Assembly (NCBI GenBank): GCA_963662965.1
Contig: OY759970.1
Span: 2,914,001-2,978,000 of the forward strand
Direction: 5' to 3'
Source of the DNA: DTWD01 sp963662965
GTDB lineage: Bacteria > Acidobacteriota > Vicinamibacteria > Vicinamibacterales > UBA8438
DNA: 64,000 nucleotides
Shown here: piece after piece, positions 34,847 through 43,834 of the stretch
Position numbering within the stretch: position 1 is the first letter of the stretch
Layout of the letters: every line of letters starts with the position of its first letter
Notes under the pieces: model-generated
Databases searched by the model: none
The model's input: only the letters and a program-made list of their open reading frames with translations
What the model was told of the DNA's origin: nothing
Program-made: the position numbers and the translations under genes

Positions 34847-35869
34847 CTACCTGCCTTCGGCGGCTCGCTCCTCGGCGCGGGAGCCCGCCAGCATGTTCCG
34901 CATGCCGTAGTTGCCTTCATGACACGCGAACTCGAACATCGGTCCCTCGACGCGCGCCCAGGGCAGGGAGCCGCTCCACGGTGTGGTCCAGGTATCCAGA
35001 TCGGTCACCGTGAACGTATAGTCGAGGGTATCGGGACCGTCGCGTCTGAAGCGTTCGAGCACATGCACCGCCTCGCTGAGATTGCCACGGGACAGCGAGT
35101 GCTCCGGGCGGCTCCACCGTCGGATGAAGGGGGTTCTGAGGTTGGTCGTCTCGACGACGAGCGTGTCCCCCTCCCACCGGCCGCGCGAGCTCCCCGCGAA
35201 CTGACGAATGTTCGGCGGGAGATGCGGACGTCCGTCCAACGTGATGACGCGAAGGTCGTGGATGTGCTCCTGGAGGATCACCACGAAGTCGGGATTCTGG
35301 ACGATGCGGTAGTTGTTGTTGTAGCCGGTGGGGAACGTCGGGATCCCGCGATACCAGAGACACCGTTCGCTCAGGCCCATGTCTTCAGGCCCGTCGGCGG
35401 GGATCCGACCCTCTCTCGCATCGGCGATCCGCAGGCTCTCGGGCGACGTGATTCGGACGAGCGCCTCCGGTGTCAATTCGGGGAGCCGCCCGGTCGGCGG
35501 ATCGACGATCAGCGACGTCCGCCGGGTCGGGACGACCCTCGTGCCTTGTTCGGTCCAGTAGCTGTTATAGGCTCCGACGTTGCCGCCGGCCGGCAGCGGC
35601 TCGGTTCTCACCTCGCTCGGCGCGTTTTCGCGGTCGACGCGATCGACCGCCCGCTGCTCGAAGGCCGCCGCCTCCTCCGCGCTCAGAAACTCCTGGTCGG
35701 CGAGCTCGGCCGGGCGCTCCAGCGGGGTGATCGTGTTGTTGTTCCAGAGCCCTTGCAGGTCCGGATCGCCCCACGCGGTTCGCGGCGACTGCGCCGTGGC
35801 GGGTCGCGCGGCCACGAAGACGAACGCGGCCACGAGTACAAGCAGTGACGCCAGAAGTCGTTGTCTCAT
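34847..35869 (-). CDS. Secreted conserved hypothetical protein (paralogue of 27004-28017)
   Basis: 340 residues, ATG 35869 with AAAGGAGA upstream. Signal peptide to about ATAQSP. It shares with 27004-28017 the segments TAWGDPDLQGLWNNNTITP, LSERCLWYRGIPTFPTGYNN, NPDFVVILQEHIHDLRVITL, RWEGDTLVVETTN and the ending FEFACHEGNYGMRNMLAGSR. The family is unnamed to me; its repetition in the same window suggests a lineage-specific expansion. Same-direction neighbours are a hypothetical protein and YceI. Confidence 0.85.
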   Translation of the reverse strand: MRQRLLASLLVLVAAFVFVAARPATAQSPRTAWGDPDLQGLWNNNTITPLERPAELADQEFLSAEEAAAFEQRAVDRVDRENAPSEVRTEPLPAGGNVGAYNSYWTEQGTRVVPTRRTSLIVDPPTGRLPELTPEALVRITSPESLRIADAREGRIPADGPEDMGLSERCLWYRGIPTFPTGYNNNYRIVQNPDFVVILQEHIHDLRVITLDGRPHLPPNIRQFAGSSRGRWEGDTLVVETTNLRTPFIRRWSRPEHSLSRGNLSEAVHVLERFRRDGPDTLDYTFTVTDLDTWTTPWSGSLPWARVEGPMFEFACHEGNYGMRNMLAGSRAEERAAEGR

Positions 35870-35899
35870 GTCGATTCTCCTTTCGCCGTTCCGCGTCGA

Positions 35900-36466
35900 C
35901 TACCGGGCCGACGGCATCGGCGCGTCGAACTGAATCTGCACCATCTCGCCGACATTCATGAGGCCGCCCCACAACGACGGCGGCGTGACGCCAAACGCGG
36001 TCATGTCGATCTCCGTCTGTCCAACCCCGCGTCGGCCCTCGGGCGAGTCGACGAGCTCGATGTCGAGGCTGATCGGCTGGGTCACCCCATGGATGGTGAT
36101 CGTGCCGGTGGCGGCGGCGTTGTCCCCGGTGACCGTGTACTGCTGCAGCTCGTAGACGATCTCCGGGTGCTGCGATGCGTTCATCGCCTCTTGGAGGTGC
36201 TCCTTCATCTGCTCCTCCGGACACTCGATCTCCCGTACCTGCACACGAATCGTGACCGGCCCGATTCCGTTCGGCAGCCCCGGCAGCGCAGCCGAGCCGC
36301 CGCCCGCCGCCGCTGCCATCGCGCCGTCCACCGGGCAGGTCCAGCCGCGGACGGTCGACGTGCCCGAGATCTCGATTCGAGCGACGGACTCCTGGGCGTG
36401 CGCGAGCGCGGCGGTCAGAACACTGATACAGACGGCCGCGACGATCAATCTCACGTGTCTTGTCAT
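35900..36466 (-). CDS. YceI-family periplasmic protein
   Basis: 188 residues with a signal peptide ending near AHAQES. The YceI lipocalin-like beta-barrel is shown by RIEISGTSTVRGWTCPV at the start, VTIRVQVREIECP, and GTITIHGVTQPISLDIELV in the middle (the HGVT and PVxLDV-type strand are diagnostic). YceI proteins bind isoprenoid quinones or similar lipids in the periplasm. Two Cys (about 44 and 82) may form a disulfide. Confidence 0.88.
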   Translation of the reverse strand: MTRHVRLIVAAVCISVLTAALAHAQESVARIEISGTSTVRGWTCPVDGAMAAAAGGGSAALPGLPNGIGPVTIRVQVREIECPEEQMKEHLQEAMNASQHPEIVYELQQYTVTGDNAAATGTITIHGVTQPISLDIELVDSPEGRRGVGQTEIDMTAFGVTPPSLWGGLMNVGEMVQIQFDAPMPSAR

Positions 36467-36486
36467 TACTTGTCCCTACCCCGGCC

Positions 36487-37722
36487 TCACAGACGCTGGC
36501 CGGTCCGCCGGTCCATGATGTACCGATTCTGTCGCAGTTTCTGGATTGACGTCGCGCCCGCCTGTCGCATCACGAGCTGCAGCTCGCGGTGGAGGATGTC
36601 GACCACCTTCTCGACCCCGTCCTGCCCAAAGCTGGCGAGCCCCCAGACGTAGGGACGTCCGACCGACACGACGTCGGCCCCCAGCGCGAGCGCCTTGAGG
36701 ATATGGGTCCCCCGCCGGACCCCGCTGTCGAACAGGATCGGGATCCGACCGGCGACCCCGTCCGCCACCTCGGGCAGACACTCGATCGTCGGCCGGAGGC
36801 TCTCGGAGCCGCGCCCGCCGTGGTTCGACACCATGACGGCATCGGCCCCGAACTCGACCGCCAGCTCCGCATCCTCCTCGGTCACGATGCCCTTGAGCAC
36901 CAGCTTCATGCTGGTCGAGTCCTTGAGCCGCTTGACGTAGTCCCAGGTGAAGTTGGTGACCCCCGGCACGCGGGTCAGGCCGGCGGCCATCGGCTTCGTC
37001 AGCCCCTTGTGACAGTTCTGACAGAACTCCGCGTCGGTCCCATCCAGACCTTGGGCGCGATTGCTCGTGACGGTGTTGCGGCCCGCGAGGAGGTCGATCG
37101 TGAACACCAGCACCGGACAGCCGGCCGTCTCCACACGCTTGACAATCCTCTGCGTGTTCTCCCAGTCGGCCCGCGCGTAGATCTGATACCAGATCGGCTC
37201 GCCATAGGCCTCGTTGACCTCTTCGATCGGGGTCGAGGTCTGGTTCGACAGCATCTGCAGGACGCCCTTCGCCGACGCCGCTCTGGCGGCACCCGGCTCA
37301 CCTTGGGTATGGAATCCCTTGAGGCTCGCCACCGGACAGAACGCGAGGGGCGAGGCCCAGCGCTTCCCGAAAATCTCGGTCGACAGATCGAGCGTGGTGA
37401 AGTCGACCAAGCGTCGCATCCGGATCTGATAGTTGTCGAAGCCCTCGGTGTTGGCCCGCAAGGTCTTGTCGTCGTCGACCCCGGTCGCCAGGTAGCCCCA
37501 GTGCTGGGGCAGCATCATCTTCCTGGCCAGCGGCTCGAAATCCATGATCTCGAGCGCTTCGTCGAGCGAGCCGATGATCCCGTCATCTTCCTGCGCGCTC
37601 AGCGGAACGCCCCCGATCCGCCCCAGAAGGCCGGGTTGCAGGCCTCCCAACGCCAGCAGCGGACTTCCGGCCAGCATCCGCAGGAACTGCCGCCGCCCCG
37701 CTTGCGTGATGCGTGGGTCCAT
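36487..37722 (-). CDS. FMN-dependent alpha-hydroxy-acid oxidase/dehydrogenase
   Basis: 411 residues from ATG 37722. The N-terminus (AGRRQFLRMLAGSPLLALGG) is a twin-arginine export signal, unusual for this family. The TIM-barrel family features are present: GYLATGVDDDKTLRANTEGF, ASPLAFCPVASLKGFHTQGE (FMN), LVLKGIVTEEDAELAVEFGADAVMVSNHGGRGSESL with the catalytic His and Arg, and PILFDSGVRRGTHILKALALGADVVSVGRPY. It oxidises lactate, glycolate, mandelate or similar to the 2-oxo acid. Substrate not determinable; a signal suggests a periplasmic or membrane-bound dehydrogenase. Confidence 0.9.
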   Translation of the reverse strand: MDPRITQAGRRQFLRMLAGSPLLALGGLQPGLLGRIGGVPLSAQEDDGIIGSLDEALEIMDFEPLARKMMLPQHWGYLATGVDDDKTLRANTEGFDNYQIRMRRLVDFTTLDLSTEIFGKRWASPLAFCPVASLKGFHTQGEPGAARAASAKGVLQMLSNQTSTPIEEVNEAYGEPIWYQIYARADWENTQRIVKRVETAGCPVLVFTIDLLAGRNTVTSNRAQGLDGTDAEFCQNCHKGLTKPMAAGLTRVPGVTNFTWDYVKRLKDSTSMKLVLKGIVTEEDAELAVEFGADAVMVSNHGGRGSESLRPTIECLPEVADGVAGRIPILFDSGVRRGTHILKALALGADVVSVGRPYVWGLASFGQDGVEKVVDILHRELQLVMRQAGATSIQKLRQNRYIMDRRTGQRL

Positions 37723-37820
37723 CGTGTCGTCCTTTCTCCTCGGCGATTCTCGGTCCACACATTCTACCCGGGGCTCGCTGAGGGGCATGTTGCTACCAGT
37801 CTGGTAGCGTGTAAAGGGCC

Positions 37821-38615
37821 ATGACCGAAAAAGCAGGTCCGTTCTCCCGGCAGGTCGTGCTCACCCTGCCCGGCACGGACGACGTCCTGGTACGCCGCGA
37901 TCTTCCGTGGAGCGACCAGACTGACCGATTCGTCGACGTCTATCGACCGGCAGACGCGGAGGGTCACGCCCTCCCTGCCGTCGTCCTCGTCACCGGGTAT
38001 CCGGATCCCGGCTTCAAGGCGATGACGAGACGGTGCATGAAGGACACGGCGCCCTACGAGTCGTGGACCGGGCTCATGGCGGCCTCTGGTCTGGCCGCCG
38101 TCACCTACACGAACCGGGATCCAGTCGAAGACGCGTCCGCCGTGATGCGGTATCTCGCCGACCACGGGGATACGCTGGGGATCGACACCGATCGGTTCGG
38201 CATCTGAACGTGCCCCGGCAATGTCCCAAGCGCGCTCGCGGTCCTGGCGAGCGGCCCACCGGTCGGACTGCGGTGCGCCGCGCTGTGTTATGGCTACATG
38301 CTCGACTCGGAAGGCTCGAGTGCGGTGGCGGACGCTTCCCGCCAGTTCAAGTTCGCGGCGCCGGCCGTCTCGTTCGACCGCCTTCCACGAGGCGTTCCGC
38401 TGCTGGTCGTGCGCGCCGGGCGCGATGAGATGCCCGGCTTGAACGACTCGATCGATCGGTTCCGTTCGCGCACCGCGTCGGCCGGACTCGCCGTCGAGCT
38501 CCTGGAGCATCCAAGCGGTCCGCATGCTTTCGACATCATGGATGACAGTGACACCTCCCGGGAGGTCATCTCGGCCGTCCTGGCCTTCCTCTGCGCTCGC
38601 CTCGCTCGGCCGTAG
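37821..38615 (+). CDS. Alpha/beta hydrolase (dienelactone-hydrolase-like) with in-frame UGA (candidate selenoprotein)
   Basis: 264 residues when the TGA at 38205-38207 (codon 129) is decoded. The fold is alpha/beta hydrolase: LPAVVLVTGYPDPGF near residue 55 (oxyanion), TYTNRDPVEDASAVMRYL, then the nucleophile elbow as DRFGI-U-TCPGNVPSAL, an acid in VRAGRDEMPG (about 200) and the His in HPSGPHAFDIMDD (about 235). UGA lies two residues before Cys131, which sits at the nucleophile position; relatives I recall often have Trp at the UGA site. Frame and all catalytic elements continue after it. A perfect hairpin with GGU loop follows at 38233-38253. A TGG-to-TGA nonsense mutation is the alternative. 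Confidence 0.75.
38233..38253 (+). promoter_or_regulatory. Candidate bacterial SECIS hairpin of the hydrolase gene
   Basis: Stem CGCTCGC / GCGAGCG (7 bp, perfect) closes a GGUCCUG loop. The stem starts 25 nt and the loop 32 nt after the UGA, inside the known spacing. The loop begins GGU, the feature that contacts SelB in E. coli fdhF. This is the most SECIS-like of the three hairpins. Confidence 0.68.
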
Positions 38616-38775
38616 GCGGTTTCGTGGAACTTCACGTCGTCGTCTTCTTCACATGCCAGTGGAGCTCCGCCGGTGACGGGAGACAGTTTTCGCAGGCGCA
38701 AGGTAAGCGGTGGGGCAGTGGTGGGCGTTACACGGTAGAATCATGCCAATGGCTCGCCGACCACGTGGAGGTTTC

Positions 38776-39699
38776 ATGACCGGAGTCCAGCTCGCTCGGC
38801 CGTTCGCGGCCCTGCTCGTCGTCTGCCTCATCGGGATCCTGACCCCCGCCGGCGTCGATGCGCAGGTGCGAGGGTATTTGTACGCCTCGGTGCTCGATCG
38901 GAGCGGTGAGCCGGTCCTCGATCTCACGGCAGATGACTTCATGGTCAGCGTCGGCGGCACCGAGATCCCGATGGTGTCGTGCGAGCTCGACTCGCATCCG
39001 CTCAAGATCGCGCTGATGCTCGACAACGGCAACGTCATGTCCGAGGCGAACGCCGACAGCGAGGTGCGCGAAGCCCTGGAGGCGTTCCTCGACACGCTGG
39101 CTCCGCAGCACGAGGTCGGCTTCTTCACGATCGCCCGTAACGTCCTGCGGCGCGCCGCATTTACAATCGACCGTGAAGCACTCAAGGCTCAGACCGGCGA
39201 GGTGTTCTCCGACAAGGGTGCCGGTGCGCGCATGATGCAGGGGTTGTTCGAGATCTGGGAGCGTGACTTCGACCCCGAGGATTCGTGGCCGGTCTTCGTG
39301 CTGGTCCTCACCGACGGGGCCGAGCTCAGCGATTTCATCAGCGACGACGAGTACAACAGGTTCGTCAACGATCTCATTCAGCGGGGCGCGAACGTGCACG
39401 TCGTGCTGTTCACGAGACAGGGGTCGCTCAACCGGCTGGGAGGGGTGCAGACGCAGTACTCGCTCAACATGACCGAGAACACCGGCGGGATCTATAGGAA
39501 TATCAACACCCCCACCGGGCTGTCTCGCGTGCTCACCGAGTTCGCGAACCAGCTGAACGCCCAGTTCGACGAGGCGTCGAACCGCTATCGACTCTTGATC
39601 GAAATCCCAGAGAATCTCCGCGCCAGCGGAATAGCGGTGGACGTCGCCCGAGAGGACGTCAACCTGCAGCTCTTCCCCGACCGTCGCCTTTCACAGTAG
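38776..39699 (+). CDS. VWFA-related protein of Acidobacteria type, secreted
   Basis: 307 residues from ATG 38776 after GTGGAGG. Signal peptide ends near GVDAQV. The body is the VWFA-related domain typical of Acidobacteria: SVLDRSGEPVLDLTADDFMVSVGG as the leading Ig-like strand block, then KIALMLDNGNVMSEANADSE (a MIDAS-like D-x-S variant with DNGN), VFVLVLTDGAELSDFI and a tail LTEFANQLNAQFD. It binds metal or protein ligands outside the cell. The DNGN in place of DxSxS suggests weak or altered metal binding. Convergent with the NHL gene. Confidence 0.82.
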   Translation: MTGVQLARPFAALLVVCLIGILTPAGVDAQVRGYLYASVLDRSGEPVLDLTADDFMVSVGGTEIPMVSCELDSHPLKIALMLDNGNVMSEANADSEVREALEAFLDTLAPQHEVGFFTIARNVLRRAAFTIDREALKAQTGEVFSDKGAGARMMQGLFEIWERDFDPEDSWPVFVLVLTDGAELSDFISDDEYNRFVNDLIQRGANVHVVLFTRQGSLNRLGGVQTQYSLNMTENTGGIYRNINTPTGLSRVLTEFANQLNAQFDEASNRYRLLIEIPENLRASGIAVDVAREDVNLQLFPDRRLSQ

Positions 39700-39706
39700 A
39701 CCCCGC

Positions 39707-40794
39707 TCACCTGGCCCAGCGTACGAACGACGGTCCCTCGGGGCCGCGGCGCTCACCTCCGTGCTCTGGATAGACGGAGGCGACATAGACGTCGCCGGTC
39801 GTCGGATCGAGTGCCATTTGATGTACGTAGACCGCGACGCTCTGATGCGTTCGACCATCCAGTCGGTCTCCGCGTCGACGATCACCACATCTTGCCGTCC
39901 ACGCTCTCGCCCCGTCGTGCCGGCGTAGATTTGGTCGCCGTAGGCGGCGATGCTCAGCGTCAGGGCGCCATCCACCGCAGACCAGGGACCGACATACGAC
40001 CCATCCTGCGTCCACACGTCGAAGCGGCTGGAGCAGTTCGGGATCGGCCGTCGGCGCTCGTCGGCGATCTGCCCGGGCACCGTCACATAGGGGTGGAGCG
40101 CGCCGCCGCAGACGTTGGCGACCAGCAAGCGGCCGCTCGCGTCGAGCGCCACCGCATGCACCACGCCGAACTGTCCGGGTCCATTGCCGTACTCGCCCAC
40201 TTGCTTCAGGAACGTGCCGTCGTCGTCGAACCAGACCAGCCGTGAATTCCAGTAGCCGTCCGACACCACGACGGTGCCATTCGAGAAAAAAGCCACACCG
40301 GTCGGGCCGTTGAAGTGCGCCTCATCGTTCCCGTACCGGCCGTACTCACCCAGCGTCAACACCACCGCTCCGTCCGGGGTCAGCTTCTTCACCTGGTGTC
40401 CGTCCCGATCGACCACCCAGACGAAGCCATCGCGGTCGATGTAGATTCTGTGCGGTTCGATGAAGGCCTGGTCGTCGGCGAACTTGCCGAGAAAGGTCCA
40501 GGTCCGGTCGAACATCCAGATCGACCCTCGCCCTCGGTACCGGCTCATCGCGAGGGGGTGACCCGCCCAGTGGTCGCGGTCGCGTGAGATCGCGTAGACG
40601 GTGCCGTCGCCATCCACGGCGATCCCGGTGCCCATCTCGAACTGGCTCCCGGCGAGATACTGCGGCCACTCTGCGTCGATCCGGTAGACGGGATTCCCCT
40701 GGGCGTGGGCATCACCCGATGCACCGCCGACGATGACCGCCACGACAACGGCGATCAGGAGCGGTCGAGCGACGAGTCGAGGTCGTTCACGCAT
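39707..40794 (-). pseudogene. Secreted NHL-repeat beta-propeller gene with frameshift
   Basis: From ATG 40794: signal peptide to about GDAHAQ and six NHL blades, for example GTGIAVDGDGTVYAISRDRD, PHRIYIDRDGFVWVVDRDGH and GPTGVAFFSNGTVVVSDGYW. At 39840-39843 an extra AG (AGAG) shifts the frame. The correct frame continues SVAVYVHQMALDPTTGDVYV and ends at 39707 with PSFVRWAR. The NHL family here resembles peptidyl-alpha-hydroxyglycine lyase-like propellers. Only the last blade is lost. Confidence 0.8.
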
Positions 40795-41440
40795 AGTGCC
40801 GCGCTTATAGGCGGCGCCCGTGACGCCCGGGCCGAAAATTACGCGACGCGGCTCGACGACGACCGACCGGGCACGTGGATCACTCAATCGGAATCTGGTC
40901 ATAGGTGTCTCACGGAATGGAGTGCGAATTCTCCTCATTCGAGTACGAAGACGCATCGGTCACGAATCTGGCACCGGTGGCACTCGTGCACCTCCGTATA
41001 CGTTCTCGCACTAGCGTGCGCGCTGTCGTCTGCTCTGTCGCGGAGCTTGTGTGTTGGTATCGATCGACAGCTCGAGTTTGACCCCGGATCGACCTTTGCC
41101 GACGCGGCGGTGGCGGTTCTACATTCAATCGTGGTCGCGTCAGGTGTTGTCCTGCTGGATGCCGAGCTTGCCGAGTTGTGCGAGCTTCCCTACAGCTACT
41201 GGCGCGCCGCTGCGGATGCAACGCATGAGGAGACGCTTGATGGACCCCGCGCCGCGCGGCCGGGCGTATCGAGTCAAGGTGACGGTCATCGAAGAGCCGG
41301 CGCAACCGGAAGCGTTCCGTGTGTCGGTGACATTGCGGGGCGCCTGGGGCTTTCGCGTGTACCGGGGCGGTTTCGTGATCGGCCCCGCCGGCTTGATCGT
41401 GCGGCCGAGGGTAGCAGGGGAGACGGACCGCAACGAGCCG
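40795..41440. other. Stretch without a supported gene
   Basis: About 650 bp between the NHL gene and the PilZ relic. One plus-strand frame (about 41051-41290) looks protein-like for 60 codons but has no start or recognisable domain. I see no RNA gene or repeat here. Confidence 0.4.
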
Positions 41441-41804
41441 GCGTCGGCGAAGGATCGGCGTCAACACGTGCGTGTCACGAGGATGGCCCAGGGAACCTGG
41501 CGGCACCGGCAGGAAGACCACGTGGCCACTCGCGGATATCGGCGTCGGCGGATGCTATGTGCTTCCCTCACTCGACGCACCGTCCGGACACGTCGGCCTG
41601 CGGTTGAACCTCTCCCCATCTCCTGAATCGATTCGAGTGGGCGGGACCGTGACGCACGCGCAACGCGGCGTCGGATTCGGTGTACGGTTCATCGACGTCA
41701 TGACAACGCAGAGCCGAGCGCTGCTCCGGTCCGTCGAGCAACTGCGCTCTGATCTGCGAGACGGCCAACCGCCTCCCGCGCCGGTCGTCGCCCGCGGCCG
41801 CTAG
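41441..41804 (+). pseudogene. PilZ-domain gene relic, frameshifted
   Basis: A segment KDRRQHVRV in one frame (about 41450) is followed after a frame change near 41495 by KTTWPLADIGVGGCYV, RVGGTVTHAQRGVGFGVRFID and LLRSVEQLRSDL. RR-x-x-x-R plus D-I-G-V-G-G is the c-di-GMP-binding PilZ signature, and the closing helix is typical. No clear start codon or ribosome site is seen. If repaired, it would be a c-di-GMP receptor; as it stands it is likely inactive. Confidence 0.55.
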
Positions 41805-41834
41805 CCTGACCTTCGCGTCTGTCGCGTCTGTAAT

Positions 41835-43598
41835 CTATCGTTGGGGCAGCGCGAACACGAAGAGGTTGTTGCCCTGGCTCGGGTGCAATTCTGGCGTCAA
41901 GTCGATGAAGCGCGCCGTGCCGGTGCTGACCGCGACGAACTGTCGTCCGTCGACCGCGAAGGTGATCGGAAACCCGCTCACCGACGAGCCGAGATTGATC
42001 TCCCACAGCACGTCGCCCGTCTCGTGGTCGAAGGCGCGGAACCGCCCGTTGACGTCGCCCCCGAACACGAGTCCGCCGCCGGTCGCCGCGAGCGACATCG
42101 TGGCGGCCCGCTGCTCGTAGGTCCAGATGGTTTCACCCGTCTCCGCGGAGATCGCTTGCACGGTACCGACCTGATCGGTTCCGGGGGCGATCTCGGCGCG
42201 CCAGGCGATCGCGTAGAGTGCGCTCGCTTCCTCGGTGCCCGGCTCGGTGGCCATCATCCGAGCACAGACGTTCCGCAACGGCATGTACATCGTGTTGGTC
42301 AAGGGACTGTAGGCACCGGCCTCCCAGTCCTTGCCGCCGCTGGCGTGTGGGCACGTCAGCACCTGCTGACCGATGGAGGTAAAGACGAGCTCGGCATTCT
42401 CCGACACCGCCCCCGTCGCACCGTCGATACTGCTAATCACGTTCTGCGTGATGGTCGGCGTCGCCCACAGAAACTCGCCCGTCTCGCGGTCCAGCGTATA
42501 CACCACCCCCGTCTTGCCAGGAATCCCGGTGATCACCCGCCGTCGTTCTCCCGGCTGAATCCGTGGATTGATCCAACTCACGGCGGCCGCATTCGGCGCC
42601 ACAGCGGTGTCGACCAACAGCCGCTCGAACGGATGGTCGAGGTCCCAGTGGTCGTTCAGATGCTGATAGTACCAGACGATCTCACCGGTGTCGGCGTCGA
42701 GCGCCAGCGTCGAGTTGTGATAGAGGTGCGCGTTGTCGATACCGCCGAGCATGAACTTCGGCGCGGGCGAGGTGACCGACGTCCCGATGTAGATGAAGTT
42801 GAGATCGGGGTCGAAGCTCGGCACCATCCAGGCGCCGACGTGGCCGCGCTCCTCGAACGGCACATCGCCCCACGTCTCGTTCCCCGGCTCGCCGGGCGCC
42901 GGGATCAGACGTCGCCGCCACAGCTCCCGGCCCGTCATCGCATCGTGGGCGACGATCACACAGGCATTCGGGCCACCCCGCGGGTGACAGCTGCGACCCG
43001 ACACGACTTTCCCATTCGCGATGATCGGGCCCGACGTTTGATTCGCCGGGTTGACCTGGTAGTCGAGCACCTCGGTGTCCCACACTAACTCGCCCGTCGT
43101 GGCATCGAGGGCAAAGACATGGTCGTCACCGCTCGTGTCGATGATCAGATTGTCGTAGATGGCGAGGTTGCGGTTGGTATCGATCAAGCTCGCGATCATG
43201 TAGTCGCCCAGATCGTCCGGCCGATTCCGGCGATACTCCCAGATGAGATCACCGGTCACCGCATCGATCGCCTGAATGACGTCGCTGGGGTTCGGCATGT
43301 ACATCACCCCGTCATGCACGAGCGGGGTCCCTTGCTGGCGACCCGGTGTGGCCAAGGCGCGCGACCAGACCATCTGGAGCTCGCTGACGTTGTCGCGGTC
43401 GACCTGGTCCAGCGGGCTGTAGCCCCAGCTGTTGAGCGTCCGCCGCCACATCAGCCAGTCGGCCGGATCGGGATTCTGCAGCTCCGCGTCGGTGACCGGC
43501 GTGAAGCGCTCGACTTGCGCGTGGACGGGGAGTCCCGTCGCACTGACGAAGACGAGGCCGAGGACGAGAACGGCGAACGCCGCGGTCGATGTACGCAT
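41835..43598 (-). CDS. Secreted PQQ-dependent dehydrogenase (second alcohol-type copy)
   Basis: 587 residues; ATG 43598 follows GGAGGGGCC, a strong ribosome site, and gives a signal peptide ending near PVHAQV. Propeller blades include AIDAVTGDLIWEYRRN, ALDATTGELVWDTEV, ALDADTGEIVWYYQHLNDHWDLDHPF (with the D-x-D near the PQQ site) and YTLDRETGEFLWA, ending AVDGRQFVAVSTGTARFID. It shares order and motifs with 28032-29741 but is a separate gene. No cytochrome domain. Probably oxidises an alcohol in the periplasm. Confidence 0.88.
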   Translation of the reverse strand: MRTSTAAFAVLVLGLVFVSATGLPVHAQVERFTPVTDAELQNPDPADWLMWRRTLNSWGYSPLDQVDRDNVSELQMVWSRALATPGRQQGTPLVHDGVMYMPNPSDVIQAIDAVTGDLIWEYRRNRPDDLGDYMIASLIDTNRNLAIYDNLIIDTSGDDHVFALDATTGELVWDTEVLDYQVNPANQTSGPIIANGKVVSGRSCHPRGGPNACVIVAHDAMTGRELWRRRLIPAPGEPGNETWGDVPFEERGHVGAWMVPSFDPDLNFIYIGTSVTSPAPKFMLGGIDNAHLYHNSTLALDADTGEIVWYYQHLNDHWDLDHPFERLLVDTAVAPNAAAVSWINPRIQPGERRRVITGIPGKTGVVYTLDRETGEFLWATPTITQNVISSIDGATGAVSENAELVFTSIGQQVLTCPHASGGKDWEAGAYSPLTNTMYMPLRNVCARMMATEPGTEEASALYAIAWRAEIAPGTDQVGTVQAISAETGETIWTYEQRAATMSLAATGGGLVFGGDVNGRFRAFDHETGDVLWEINLGSSVSGFPITFAVDGRQFVAVSTGTARFIDLTPELHPSQGNNLFVFALPQR

Positions 43599-43834
43599 GG
43601 CCCCTCCTGGAGGGATATCCCTCAGACGTGCCGCGATTATACGCACCGGCGCGCAGCGATTCGTCGCAACGCTACAACGCCTTGGATCGCGTGATCCAAC
43701 GTATTGCACGAGTGTCACTGTCAGCGTCCGCTCGGATGGCGACCTTTTGACGCTAAGTCCTTTTCGGAGGAGCATGTTAACGACAATCACAGAATATAGT
43801 GACAATTCCCACGGAAACGGCTACACTCCGGTGC

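Noticed and set aside
4891..38615. UGA read as tryptophan throughout (altered genetic code)
   Set aside because: TGA ends several ordinary genes in this window, and in two of the three cases UGA lies where homologous motifs have Cys, not Trp.
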